Assembly: GCA_035079385.1 (NCBI GenBank) | Contig: JAVHKY010000052.1 | Coordinates: forward strand, 3,100,001-3,164,000 | Reading direction: 5' to 3' | DNA: 64,000 nucleotides | Source: Aspidiotus rigidus | Taxonomy: Eukaryota > Arthropoda > Insecta > Hemiptera > Diaspididae | Part shown: positions 1 through 10,101 of the stretch, one piece after another | Position numbering within the stretch: position 1 is the first letter of the stretch | How the letters are laid out: each line of letters starts with the position of its first letter | Notes under the pieces: model-generated | The model's database searches: none | Told to the model about the DNA's origin: nothing | What the model saw: only the letters and a program-made list of their open reading frames with translations | Position numbers and translations under genes: made by a program

Positions 1-1168
1 GATCCAAATTCTCTTTGAAAAAGATTGAAAATGTAAATTTATGTACTATGATATATTCATTGTGTATACGCTCAATTCGTGACGTATTCTTGCTTGCTTC
101 GAGCGTTGCGTAGCTTTTTGTTGGAATTGATAGCCTAATAGAACTAATAAAGTCTTCTGAACTTGCTTACTACAGTATATCATCAAATTGAAAAATATAA
201 TTAATTTTATCGTAAGTTTTTCATTGATTCATTGTAGAAACGCACGTTCTTTCTCACTATTACCCACTAAGGCCGTGATGGAAAACAAGAGGCCCACCAC
301 TTGAACACGTTCACTATTTTAGTTATCTCAATCTCCTTTTGATTCTTCAAAAGTTGTCTAATGTAATGGCAACTACTCCGACGTCCTGTCCAAAGCCGAT
401 TATGAATTTAATGTCGAAATATTGCGCTTGAACTTAGTAGAGCTCCGAAATTTGTACCTCTGTCCTCTGTCCTCCACACTGTGTGCCTTATTATTTAAAA
501 CTGCCTCCTTCGAAGGATCCAGTGATGGTTTGATGCTAAAATTTTGCTCCTACTTTGGGCCTCTTGTGCTTCAATCTCTTACCCTTGAGACTCTTTCCTC
601 TACTCTGTATTGGAGGATTATACAGAGTCAGGAAATTTAAATTTCACAGTGCGATCTTCTTTTTCTCTCGCAACAATTGGTTCAAAAATGAAATTTAAAA
701 AGTTTGCTCGATGCAAATGGGTGTAATAGTTGATTAAAATCGATAGATTAGGTACGCTTTTGCAGTGAAGATGATAAGAAAAGGAGAGGGGCGCTCTGAA
801 TGGAGTCTAAGACGTGACTGTGAACGTGGAGTGTGGTTTATATAGCATATGTAAGAAGAAAACTTCTTGCCAGAATGAACGAATATGGAGTTCCAAATAG
901 TAGATCAGCTGAAAGTATTAAGAGAGAAAAAGTATGCGCGAGATAATCTATTTACTTTTCAAGAAGCATTGGTCTATAGCTCCAGCTCTTCCAATGGCTT
1001 CCAAAAAGCGAAGGCATTTTGCCTGCCTGTTTCTCTCTCAATACTTTCACGGACATAGAATCCTTCTCATCAAATGGTTTGCAGCTAAATGCTTGAATTT
1101 TTGCGATATATCTGAATATCTGCTACACTCTTGCACTTTATGTTACCGAATTATATAAGAGTGAACTA
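1..1168. other. no gene recognised
   Basis: Only short chance reading frames occur here. I see no domain, splice-bounded exon or repeat that I can support. Confidence 0.5.
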
Positions 1169-1430
1169 CAGGGTGGCACAAAAGTCACTTACCAATTTTT
1201 GCACGTATTGAAAAGTATATTCACGTTTTGCAAATGACGATTTTATTCGAAAAAAATGAACAAAAAAAAACGAATTCAAAGAGAGACGCAAAAAACTTCA
1301 CGGGTGTAACTGACAATCGCCCCACCAACGAGTATGTGCCGAAATGCGTACTCAAAACAATCGTGTAGACAGCTGTAAAGACGCGCATGCATTTTTTTTG
1401 TGATTGGTAAGTGACTTTTGCGCCACCCTG
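1169..1430. mobile_element. MITE-like element with terminal inverted repeats
   Basis: The ends form an imperfect inverted repeat of about 30 bases, starting CAGGGTGGCACAAAAGTCAC on the left and ending GCGCCACCCTG on the right. The roughly 260-bp interior codes for nothing I recognise. The flanking 8-mers match poorly, so I cannot call a target duplication or a superfamily; the CAGGG start would suit hAT. Confidence 0.65.
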
Positions 1431-1499
1431 GTGTTTGAGTGAATGACAGTATTATCTTTAAATGCTATCCAACTCCTAGCACTTCAATGCACTCGGTTT

Positions 1500-2300
1500 T
1501 CATCGTGTTTTTTAAATGAAGCAGCGAAGTTTCGCCTAAGTTGTAGCATTTTTCGTGCATCCTTTGCTCAATTCGAGCAACTGCAGTGAAACTTAATTCT
1601 GTGTCCTTCTCGATGAATTCTTAGATTATCGCGTATGGTGCCCCATATTTGTAAGCCGTACGTCCATATTGGCTTAAGCATGGTTTGATAGAGTACCGGT
1701 AATCTCTTGCTTTGCAGTGAAAGTGACGAGTTTTTGCCAATGAGCTAGTAATGTTTACGAATTTATTAGTTGAGATGGTCACGCTTTTGTTTGACATGCT
1801 CAGCTCAGTTTAGTTTGGAGTCCAGGTGAATGCCCAGACAGCGTGCCGAGTTGACAGCTGGTACAGGTTTACCTGCGAAGATGAATGGAATATATCCATG
1901 TTTTTGTGGAGCGTAGTCCACTCTAATTGATTTGGATTGATTGAACGCTATTTTCATCTACACGCCCAGGATTGACAAGTCTTCATGTTTTATAAATCAT
2001 ATGCCATGCATAAACAACTGTGTCGTCAACAAAGAGCAAAGTGGGAGTCTTTGCATCGTCCGGGATTTCTATGAGATGTAGGGACCTAAGACGCTACCTT
2101 GCGGTACCTCTGCCGTAATTAAAGTTTGAGTACACCTGGCCTATTCGCACTCTGATAAAAGAGACGCTCCTCCAGTTAAGATTGGAGGAATTGTCATACA
2201 GATGCTGGTAATATGACATTCAATTTGCGGATGAGTTCAGCATGCCAGATACGGAAAATGGCTCTAGATACATCAAGGAATATAGCAGGGAAATACTCAC
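1500..2300 (-). pseudogene. degenerate Jockey-like non-LTR retrotransposon reverse transcriptase
   Basis: Read on the minus strand, the DNA encodes in order a palm-like LDVSRAIFRIWHAELIRKLN segment (about 2290-2225), VPQGSVLGP (about 2120-2085), FVDD (about 2035), a CLGIHLDSKLN segment (about 1845-1805) and LYQTMLKPIWTYGLQIWGT (about 1690-1630). These are hallmark blocks of Jockey-clade RTs. They lie in different frames and are broken by stops, and in the first block the catalytic FD is replaced by IF. This is therefore a dead fragment. No endonuclease domain, ORF1 or poly-A tail is seen, and both ends are approximate. Confidence 0.8.
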
Positions 2301-2401
2301 GATTTTCTAAAATTTACGTTAAATCTACAATGTACATGTGATGCACACACATCTTACATCAAGATCCGTGATACGTTATGCAAGCGCGGTAGTTTCGGTT
2401 C

Positions 2402-2930
2402 TCAGCCTGATGACATTATCCGCTCCAACTGCCTCAACACGGCTCCTAAGCGAGTCATTTTCCATCTCAACCTTGTGACCACGCGATCCATTAGCGTGGT
2501 ATTATGCAGTTCAACCTCGTTCACGCGATTCACCAGCGTCGTAACGCGTTCCTTCAGCACCCCATTCTCTTCTTGACATACTTTTACCTTTGAGTATGAA
2601 TAGTATTGGAGGGACAGAAATGCTTGTTTTTGAAGGTTCCGTGGACCCATAGATAGAGCGCGCTATTTCAGTTGTACAAATGATCCCCAACAATGAATTT
2701 GTCGTTTACGCTGCATCAGCAACAGCAGCGTTGTTCATTGTACACAACATGGGGTTTACCAGAATAGCGCTATCTATCACTGCTGCCGAGGTACTGCTAT
2801 TTCTATCCCTCCATTACTATTCAGACTCAAGGTCTTTTACCCAATTTTTCAGCTCAACATTCTCAGTTTCGACGTGTATAACTCGTGTCTCAAGTTCTTG
2901 AAAACGTGCATTCAGAGTTTCAACATCCAT
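2402..2930 (-). pseudogene. small coiled-coil reading frame interrupted by a MITE
   Basis: An ATG at 2930 opens a minus-strand frame (MDVETLNARFQELETRV...) of heptad-like, Glu/Leu-rich coiled-coil character. It runs to about 2841, where a MITE (2588-2832) interrupts it. On the other side of the element the frame resumes in register (VKVCQEENGVLKERV...) and ends at a TGA at 2402-2404. The two halves are in phase once the element and one copy of its target duplication are discounted, so the insertion looks younger than the reading frame. I do not recognise the protein; a retrotransposon ORF1 or a small host coiled-coil protein are both possible. It lies just upstream of the Jockey-like fragment on the same strand, but the missing endonuclease argues against a single element. 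Confidence 0.5.
2588..2832. mobile_element. MITE, hAT/P-like family with 8-bp target duplication (copy 1)
   Basis: The termini are inverted repeats of the form CTTTGAGTATGAATAGT. The flanks read ACTTTTAC on the left and TCTTTTAC on the right, a 7/8 match as expected for an 8-bp target duplication. The same family occurs at 63622-63876. It has no coding capacity and was mobilised, presumably, by a transposase elsewhere. Confidence 0.8.
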
Positions 2931-4120
2931 TCTTTATGTACAAATTAAGATAGAAATTTAGAACTGGTTGGTGCAGGTACTTATCGGTGATTGATGTTCA
3001 ATAGGAACAAGAAACCATAATTATCATTGAACGTACCTGTCTCGGTTTATTTTCTCACCCTCAATATTGATAATATTATAATCTATTCTATCTAACTTTG
3101 CGTTCTACTTTTCGATTCACCAACAACGTTTCTCGTTAGCTGATTGTGACTGTCGGTCAGCTTTCATAAAAAAAACTGGGCTTCACACGATTGGCTTCAC
3201 TTTTCTGTCCGCCGTTTGTCTTTCAAGCTAGCAATGGTGGTTGGTGTGTATGGGTGTAGGGACGTTGGGCTAGGTTAGGTTGTAATGTTGCATCGGTAGG
3301 AGCGATAGCTTCGCGTAAAACAAAGGAATATGAAGGTTCTGCTGAAAATGTTTCTGAACTATTGGCGTATGATTGTGTAATGTAAGAGGAATTCTAATTT
3401 TTATACTGATGCATCGAAATTACCTGCCGCGTGTCACCTGTATAAATACGGTTTGCCCTGATCACGCTACTCGCTGTGGTAACATTGACACGGAATTCGA
3501 GTGTCTTCCGATGACGCTGTATTCCAAATATAGCTATAACCGTTTTTCCGTCATCGCGTTATTTCGTACTCTCGATTCTATCGGATCTTAAATGGCGAAT
3601 GCATGCTGTCTTTAGACAACCAAACTCGAATTAAACCTAAAACTAAAAATCAGTGATTTGTCATCCAACTGTCATTAGATCACGTAGCGCCTAGTTCACT
3701 TTAGGTCGCTATATTTGCGTTTAGACCGCGAAAAAGTCGCCCTCTATCTTTACTGTAGTGGCCGTTTGCAGAACTTACTGAAAAAGGGATTATTTCAGAA
3801 AATCTGTTTTTATGTGGTTTTGATTATTTTATCTCGTAGTATTGGTCAAAGAGGTTTGAAAAAGTTATTATGATCAATATACTCGTAATTCCATATTAAC
3901 GAAGATAAGTACTGCTTGATGAAATAACACTAACCTTATGGGAAAAACAACCTGATCCGGTTTCGGGAACGACACTTGCGCCACTATGGGCCGGTCCAAA
4001 TGCAAATAAACGATTACAAAGGTAACATTCCACTCCAGAACCCTATTTATTATCGGAGTCTGTTTAAAAAGCGCTGAGTAACGTAACAATGCACAGATCA
4101 ACATAATACAGAACAGGTAA
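2931..4120. other. no gene recognised
   Basis: Non-coding sequence up to the BEL insertion. Two adjacent TTAGG-like units near 3271 are too few to count as telomeric sequence. Confidence 0.45.
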
Positions 4121-4314
4121 TGTAGAAACACGCAAAAAATACCCTTTTTTGCAACGCGTTTATTAAATAAAAGATAGATTAAGAGAGTTCATTCGTGTTA
4201 CACCTATATCTGAAGACTAACTACCACGATGTCACAGACGTAAGCACAAGAAGTGAGTCCACTGTTGAAGACCGTAAGCTCATCAGCATGGACATCTGCA
4301 CTCTATCTCTAACA
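4121..4314 (-). repeat. 3' LTR of the BEL/Pao element
   Basis: Begins TGTAGAAACACG and ends CTCTAACA on the plus strand. No difference from 9903-10096 was found by eye. Confidence 0.95.
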
Positions 4315-4330
4315 TTCTCCCACCCTTTAG
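4315..4330 (-). other. polypurine tract
   Basis: On the minus strand the bases directly before the 3' LTR read AAAGGGTGGGAGAA, the usual place and composition for the primer of plus-strand DNA synthesis. Confidence 0.75.
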
Positions 4331-4488
4331 AATGGAAATTCTAAAGATAAAAAAAAATTAAGAACAAAAAAAAACACTCTTTCCTTTTTGGTTAAACCTG
4401 GCCAACATTTAGGATGTTGGTGGACCTTACAAAACTTAAATAATAAGAGACACAAAACAATAAAAAAGAAAGAAAGAAAGAAAGATAA

Positions 4489-7400
4489 TCAAAGACGACG
4501 TGCCGGCTTGGAAATTCTGCCATAACGAGTGCGTATGACAGCTTCACTGTCGGCGCAAAGCGTGGTCCTGACGGACGGCGACAATGTATTGGAGATGGGG
4601 GGTACCTCACTAGTACACAGTTCTAGCGGGTACAAACGTTGGATAGGCCTTAAGAATTCACCTCCTTTAGTACGGACTTTGGCCAGCCGATTGACACCAT
4701 CGCGACCAGGGAAGAAACAGAGGATACGACCCACATTCCACATGAGTCTTTTCTTATCATCAGCACCAACAAGAACAACGTCTCCTATACGAAGATCTGG
4801 GGCATCATTTTTCTGTTTGTTGTGCACCAAAAGAGCTAGATATTCCTTTTGGAATCGCAGTTTTAGTTCGTTTCTCATTTGAGAAACAATTTTGAATCGT
4901 TTCTTCGCGACGTTGGCTGTAAAGACTTCGGCATCTATTTCTGGTAGAGTCAAGTCTACTTGATCTCCCAGGAAATGCGCGGGTGTGAGCGGTTCAAGTT
5001 CATCACTATCATCTGAAATATATGTCAGCGGTCGCATATTAATGAGCGCTTCAATCTCAAACGTCATATTTTCAATCTGGGCCAGGTGCAACTTCTGTTT
5101 GCCCATCATTCTCTTCAATAAATCTTTAATTGGTCGGAAAAGCCGTTCCCAAAATCCTCCCCACCAAGGGGCGGCAGGAGGGTTGAATTTCCATGTGATT
5201 GGTTCAGAAGCGTAGGTCTTCACCACAGCGTCCCAATCAATGATACTGAAATAGTTAACTGTCCCATCAAAGTTAGTTCCGTTATCTGTGAAAACTGTGG
5301 ACGGTCGACCTCGTCGACATATAAATCGACGGAATGCTAGAAGGAAGTCGTCAGTTGAAATACTAGTAACCAGCTCAAGATGAACTGCTCGGTACATAGC
5401 GCAAGTAAATAAGACAATCCAACATTTTGAACCATTTACACAGTGAAGCGGTCCTGTAAGATCGATTCCTATTGATGAAAATACTTTCCATGATGTTATG
5501 CGTTCTGGAGGCAAATCACCCACTGGTGCCTCTTGTTTCTTTGCTGTCCATGTCTTACAGATGGTACACGTTTTCAGAACTTTCTTGATTGCTCGCCGCG
5601 GAGATAAAATCCAAAACCGTTGTCTTAAACGAGATCTCAGAATACCACTACCACAATGACCTCCTTTTCTGTGAATTTCAAGGATGATCTGATCAACAAC
5701 TGGGTGGTTGGTTGGCAGAAGAATTGGCATCTTGAACGAGACAGCAAAGTTGCTTTGCAGAAGTTTGGTCTTGACACATAGTAGGCCATCATTTTGGACA
5801 GTCGCAATTTTCAAAGTGGATTGGTCAGAAAAACACTCTCTTTGGACCTGAGATAAGATCCAGCGTTCCGCGTTCTTATACTCTTCTCGTGTTACAGAAC
5901 GTGAATTTGGTTTCTCTCGCTTCTCTTTTGGCTTAGCAAGACTGGCAAAGCGTAAGATGTAGGCAAAAATTCTAACATTGCTTGAGAAGTTTTCGCGGGG
6001 CAGGTACCACGTCTCATATGTTTCATCAACAACATTCAATTGCGAGTTGGTTTTTGGTGCGGTTTTGCGCAATTCGCGAGATACCTGCTCATCATCAGCA
6101 GTATACGTCATTTCTGGCCAGTTGTCCTTGTTTTTGAGCCAATTGGGTCCCTCCCACCATCGCGAATCAGCAAAGGTCGAGGGATAACATCCTCGTGAAG
6201 GTAAGTCTGCGGGATTTTGCTTTCCTGGCACATATCGCCATTCTGCGTCTAGGGGTGTTCCTTGACGAATTTCTTTCACACGATTTTGCACAAAGACAGA
6301 CCAGTCATTGCCTTTTAATATCCATGACAACGCAGTTGTTGAGTCTGTCCACAAAATAATCTTTTGCGGTGAGGATGTAATACTCACAATTGTTGATTTT
6401 AATAGTTGGGTGCCTAGCCAGCATCCTAACAACTCAAGGCGTGGTATTGAAAGTTTCTTGATTGGTGCTAGTCGAGTACGCGCTTGCACCAATGGTAGCT
6501 CAACTGTGTCAAAGAGAAGTCGAGCATAGATGACAGAAGCATAGCCTGTGACTGATGCGTCACAAAACACATGTAATTCAAACGGAATCTGATCAAATTT
6601 CAGATAACGGTGAAATTTGAGAGACCATAGTATTGGAAGTTCACTGAACCATTGTTCAACACATTTAGCCACACCCACAGAAAGAGGTTGGTCCCAGTCT
6701 GACGTAAACTGCCAAGATTGTTGTAACCACAACTTTGGTAACATCATAGTAGCAGAAACAAAACCAAGTGGATCAAAAATTTTCTGCATTTGAGAGGAGA
6801 GAGTACGTCTGGTAATGCCATTTGAGAAGGTTGCCATTTGTTCTGGCTCAGTGAGAAATAGCGTATCATAATGACTATTCCAGGAAATGCCTAGAATATT
6901 GATGGTGTCATTTTCAGGAGCACAACTAGCATGCCACTCTCTCAAGTCCATTTTTGCATCATCTAAAATTTCAATGGCTTCAGTTTTAAATTGGTAAAAG
7001 GATTCTTCAGAGCTGATTGATCCAATCAGATTGTCCACATAAAACGACGTTTTCAATATTTCAATAGTCTCTTCATTTTTTGACCACATGGAAAAGTGGT
7101 ATAATAGAACTGCGTTCAACAAATAGGGGCTACAATTCAGCCCGAATACTAAACGTACATGACGGAAAATTCGATAAACTTGAGCGTTGTAGTCTTCCCA
7201 CCAAAGGAAGCGTAAGAAATCTCGATCGCGTTTAATAAGTTGAATCATCATAAATGCTCGTCGTATGTCAGCAGAAAAAGCAACTAATTTTTCTCTAAAT
7301 CGTAATAGAAAAGCTGGAAGGAGATCCAATAGATTAGGACCCTTGTGCAAACAATCATTGATGCTTTTGAACTTTCCAACTTTACAAGAGCCATCAAAAA

Positions 7401-9765
7401 CTGGCCGTACAGGCGTCGTTGAACTGCCTGGTCGATATACAGCGCGGTGAGGAAGATAGTGTACTCCTCCCACCATCTCTATAGCTTCTTGAATCAGTCC
7501 CTGACTTAGCCACTCCAGGAACATACCGTCGTAAATTGAGTATTTACTGTCAGTCAGTAGGCGTCTAGACATATTCATCAGTCTTTTAAGAGCAACTATT
7601 TTATTGCTTGGCAGTTCAGCAGGAACATCTTTCCATGGAAGTTCAACAATATAACGACCATCAGGTGCTCGCTGTACTGTATCTTCAAAATTTTGTTGTA
7701 TTTGTTCATTCACAGAATCAAATGGGTCTGGTTTTATTCCTAGCGCTTCAAGTTCCCACAATTCACAGATTCGCGAACGTTGAAAACACTGTAAACTGGT
7801 AGGAAAATCAACATTCAAACAAGTGTTTACATGACCATTCGATGGAATCGGACCACTCACAGTCCAACCCAGTTTGGTATTTAAGGCAGCCAACCCGTTG
7901 TCAAAATTACGAGGAGCGCTAGTGACCAAAGAATTCCAATAGTCACTCCCAATTTGAACAGAAATAATCTGTGTGTTTTCCGCATCAGCTGCGTTGACAT
8001 CATACAATTCAATTCCATCTTGCTTCAAATCATTCACCCATTTTCCGACCTCCAAGCGGGGGATAACACCACATATAGCTGGCGTTTCTCGTAAGATAAA
8101 GGTTCCTGTATAAGAACCATCCATACTTTGAAGTTGAACTTCATAAGCTTTCACATTTCGAGGTTCACTGACTGTACCGCCAAAGGTCATATTTCGCGAC
8201 CATTCACTGCTTATTACAGGAACACCAGTCTTCCTGATCAAGTCCGAAGTAATGTTGGACAACTGACTTCCGTCATCATACAATAGTCGAACAATTTTTG
8301 AAGCCTTGGGACCAAGTACTTTTACCATTAATGTTTTCAATAAGACATCTTTTCTACAAACACTGTTGGCATTTAAAGTTGCCGGTTTTTTAGTTGGTTC
8401 AGATTGGTTAGACTCACTATTCAACGCTGGAGTAGATTGAACTGTAGGTTTATAATTTGGGCACATCGGTCGAAGATGTGTTTTTTCATGACATTCTTCA
8501 CATACAGTTGTTACAACACAATTGCTTGCACGGTGATTTTGCCGTAGGCACTTGAAACAAGTTCCTGACTTTCGCAGAAGATCTCTTCTCTCATCCATAG
8601 ACAAAAAACGACTCTTACGGCACTTGGCAGTAATGTGTTGACTCTGACATAGAGCACATTTTGCAACAAGTTTGTTTCCATTCATTAAACCAGCAGCAGT
8701 CGGAAGGGAATTCTTACTATTCTCCTTGCTCAAAAAAGTTGACGGTGAAGAGGCGTTTGGTTTTTCAGATACTTGTTTAGCAGTAGAATTAAGACCATCT
8801 CGAACAAGAACACGTTGGGTTTCACTGTCAGCCTCTTTGGCTAAAAATTCCATCAGATACGTCAGTTCCGCCTTTTTTGGTTCGTCCTCACTGCCACTGT
8901 CTTCTAGATTGTAGTACGGACTGCGCTGCCACACCATCAATAAATCTTCTGGTAGAGAAGATTCAACCATCGGATATAAAAATTCAGAGGTTTGAGCTGG
9001 GTCAACACCTAGAGTACCGAGCGCTCGAATATGCGCGTCTAATTTATCATAATGTTGAACAAGGTCGAACTTTTCTTTTTTCTTTGTGTTCTGAATAACC
9101 ATTTTAAGGAGTTCGCGAACGTACAATTGCTTCAGTAATTTTGGTTTAACGTATCGATCTTTCAGAGCTTTAATAGCTACTTTATAATTCGCCTCTGTAG
9201 ACGGAAATCGGCCGACAATATCCGCGGCACGTGTCTTCGGAATCATAGCTAATTCTAGATAATCAAATTTATCTTTATCACTTAGATCCGGGTTCCCATC
9301 AATCTGGGAAAAATGCGACCACCAACCCAGCCAATCTAAATGTTCTCCGGAATATTTACGAATTTCGAGTTTCGGAAGCTTAACTTTTAGCCTTCGTCTT
9401 GGTCCTTGTGTGTCATTCGTTTCGTTTGAGCTAATGCTATTACGTTCCATAGATTCGTCCTTTCTCAGAACTTCATAAATTTTTGCTAACGAATCCTCAA
9501 TCATTACCATATACGGTTCCATGGTTTCTTTTTCCTCGGTGTATGAATCAGTCGTAACCTCATCGTCCGCGACGAGAAGAACTTTGATTTTCTCATCGAC
9601 GTCTGATAATTCTGCTGATAAGCGTTCCAGCTTTCGTTTTGCGCCTTCGATAGCGATGATATCTAAAGGATCGGTACTTATCAAAGTACTTACTTCATTC
9701 TTTGCGCGGGTAATCAAGCCGCGAATCGGCTTCCGCCTCTTCTTCAGTTGTTCAACATTTGCCAT
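4489..9765 (-). CDS. BEL/Pao gag-pol polyprotein, 1,758 aa
   Basis: A single ATG-to-stop frame encodes capsid and enzymes of the element, which would act in cytoplasmic particles and then integrate cDNA in the nucleus. Domains in order: N-terminal DUF1759-like gag (about residues 120-300, LPKLEIRKYSG); CCHC knuckle C403, C406, H411, C416, with a second Cys/His cluster near 370-382; A17-type aspartic protease around D497-D498 (LLYDDGS, where DSG or DTG is usual); RT (about 750-960) with D833 and Y909-V-D-N912; RNase H with D1069, E1111 and D1141; integrase with H1365/H1370, C1400/C1403 and the triad D1435, D1494, E1540; and a DUF5641-like C-terminus (about 1655-1720). The second Asp of YVDD is Asn, which I recall from some Pao-type elements. 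No frameshift or stop interrupts it. The many plus-strand frames across this span are shadows. Confidence 0.95.
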   Translation of the reverse strand: MANVEQLKKRRKPIRGLITRAKNEVSTLISTDPLDIIAIEGAKRKLERLSAELSDVDEKIKVLLVADDEVTTDSYTEEKETMEPYMVMIEDSLAKIYEVLRKDESMERNSISSNETNDTQGPRRRLKVKLPKLEIRKYSGEHLDWLGWWSHFSQIDGNPDLSDKDKFDYLELAMIPKTRAADIVGRFPSTEANYKVAIKALKDRYVKPKLLKQLYVRELLKMVIQNTKKKEKFDLVQHYDKLDAHIRALGTLGVDPAQTSEFLYPMVESSLPEDLLMVWQRSPYYNLEDSGSEDEPKKAELTYLMEFLAKEADSETQRVLVRDGLNSTAKQVSEKPNASSPSTFLSKENSKNSLPTAAGLMNGNKLVAKCALCQSQHITAKCRKSRFLSMDERRDLLRKSGTCFKCLRQNHRASNCVVTTVCEECHEKTHLRPMCPNYKPTVQSTPALNSESNQSEPTKKPATLNANSVCRKDVLLKTLMVKVLGPKASKIVRLLYDDGSQLSNITSDLIRKTGVPVISSEWSRNMTFGGTVSEPRNVKAYEVQLQSMDGSYTGTFILRETPAICGVIPRLEVGKWVNDLKQDGIELYDVNAADAENTQIISVQIGSDYWNSLVTSAPRNFDNGLAALNTKLGWTVSGPIPSNGHVNTCLNVDFPTSLQCFQRSRICELWELEALGIKPDPFDSVNEQIQQNFEDTVQRAPDGRYIVELPWKDVPAELPSNKIVALKRLMNMSRRLLTDSKYSIYDGMFLEWLSQGLIQEAIEMVGGVHYLPHRAVYRPGSSTTPVRPVFDGSCKVGKFKSINDCLHKGPNLLDLLPAFLLRFREKLVAFSADIRRAFMMIQLIKRDRDFLRFLWWEDYNAQVYRIFRHVRLVFGLNCSPYLLNAVLLYHFSMWSKNEETIEILKTSFYVDNLIGSISSEESFYQFKTEAIEILDDAKMDLREWHASCAPENDTINILGISWNSHYDTLFLTEPEQMATFSNGITRRTLSSQMQKIFDPLGFVSATMMLPKLWLQQSWQFTSDWDQPLSVGVAKCVEQWFSELPILWSLKFHRYLKFDQIPFELHVFCDASVTGYASVIYARLLFDTVELPLVQARTRLAPIKKLSIPRLELLGCWLGTQLLKSTIVSITSSPQKIILWTDSTTALSWILKGNDWSVFVQNRVKEIRQGTPLDAEWRYVPGKQNPADLPSRGCYPSTFADSRWWEGPNWLKNKDNWPEMTYTADDEQVSRELRKTAPKTNSQLNVVDETYETWYLPRENFSSNVRIFAYILRFASLAKPKEKREKPNSRSVTREEYKNAERWILSQVQRECFSDQSTLKIATVQNDGLLCVKTKLLQSNFAVSFKMPILLPTNHPVVDQIILEIHRKGGHCGSGILRSRLRQRFWILSPRRAIKKVLKTCTICKTWTAKKQEAPVGDLPPERITSWKVFSSIGIDLTGPLHCVNGSKCWIVLFTCAMYRAVHLELVTSISTDDFLLAFRRFICRRGRPSTVFTDNGTNFDGTVNYFSIIDWDAVVKTYASEPITWKFNPPAAPWWGGFWERLFRPIKDLLKRMMGKQKLHLAQIENMTFEIEALINMRPLTYISDDSDELEPLTPAHFLGDQVDLTLPEIDAEVFTANVAKKRFKIVSQMRNELKLRFQKEYLALLVHNKQKNDAPDLRIGDVVLVGADDKKRLMWNVGRILCFFPGRDGVNRLAKVRTKGGEFLRPIQRLYPLELCTSEVPPISNTLSPSVRTTLCADSEAVIRTRYGRISKPARRL

Positions 9766-9881
9766 CGTTGAAAAGCTTACTACAAAGCTATCGAACAGCT
9801 TTAAAACGTATTATCGTTTCAAAGATATGGTTGTACCGATCGGTTCAACCATTCAAAATTTACGTTAAAACAATAGTCATA

Positions 9882-9899
9882 ATCACGTCGGGGTCACCA
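9882..9899 (-). other. primer-binding site complementary to tRNA-Trp
   Basis: The plus strand reads ATCACGTCGGGGTCACCA, which matches the 3' end of animal cytosolic tRNA-Trp including CCA. It sits three bases inside the 5' LTR, where minus-strand cDNA synthesis starts. Confidence 0.85.
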
Positions 9900-9902
9900 A
9901 AA

Positions 9903-10096
9903 TGTAGAAACACGCAAAAAATACCCTTTTTTGCAACGCGTTTATTAAATAAAAGATAGATTAAGAGAGTTCATTCGTGTTACACCTATATCTGAAGACT
10001 AACTACCACGATGTCACAGACGTAAGCACAAGAAGTGAGTCCACTGTTGAAGACCGTAAGCTCATCAGCATGGACATCTGCACTCTATCTCTAACA
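9903..10096 (-). repeat. 5' LTR of the BEL/Pao element
   Basis: TG...CA repeat indistinguishable by eye from the LTR at 4121-4314. For an element read on the minus strand this is the promoter-bearing copy. Confidence 0.95.
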
Positions 10097-10101
10097 GGTA
10101 A

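Larger units (their letters stand above)
4121..10096 (-). mobile_element. complete BEL/Pao LTR retrotransposon
   Basis: The 5,976-bp element runs right to left. It is bounded by two 194-bp LTRs (TG...CA) that look identical base for base, and flanked by a perfect 5-bp duplication GGTAA (4116-4120 and 10097-10101). It has a tRNA-Trp primer site beside the 5' LTR, a purine-rich tract beside the 3' LTR, and a single uninterrupted gag-pol frame with no env. Identical LTRs and an intact frame indicate a very recent insertion. Only in vivo data could show whether it is still mobile. Confidence 0.96.

Noticed and set aside
1169..1430. 8-bp or TA target duplication for this MITE
   Set aside because: Flanks GTGAACTA and GTGTTTGA match at only four positions, and TA is present on one side only.
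3268..3280. TTAGG telomere-like repeat
   Set aside because: Only about two units, as expected by chance in AT-rich DNA.
4529..9868. Plus-strand open frames across the BEL element
   Set aside because: They lie opposite the intact gag-pol frame, show no domains and are shadows.
4121..10096. Endogenous retrovirus with an envelope gene
   Set aside because: Domain order, CCHC, A17 protease and DUF5641 tail are BEL/Pao, and no env frame exists between the pol stop and the 3' LTR.
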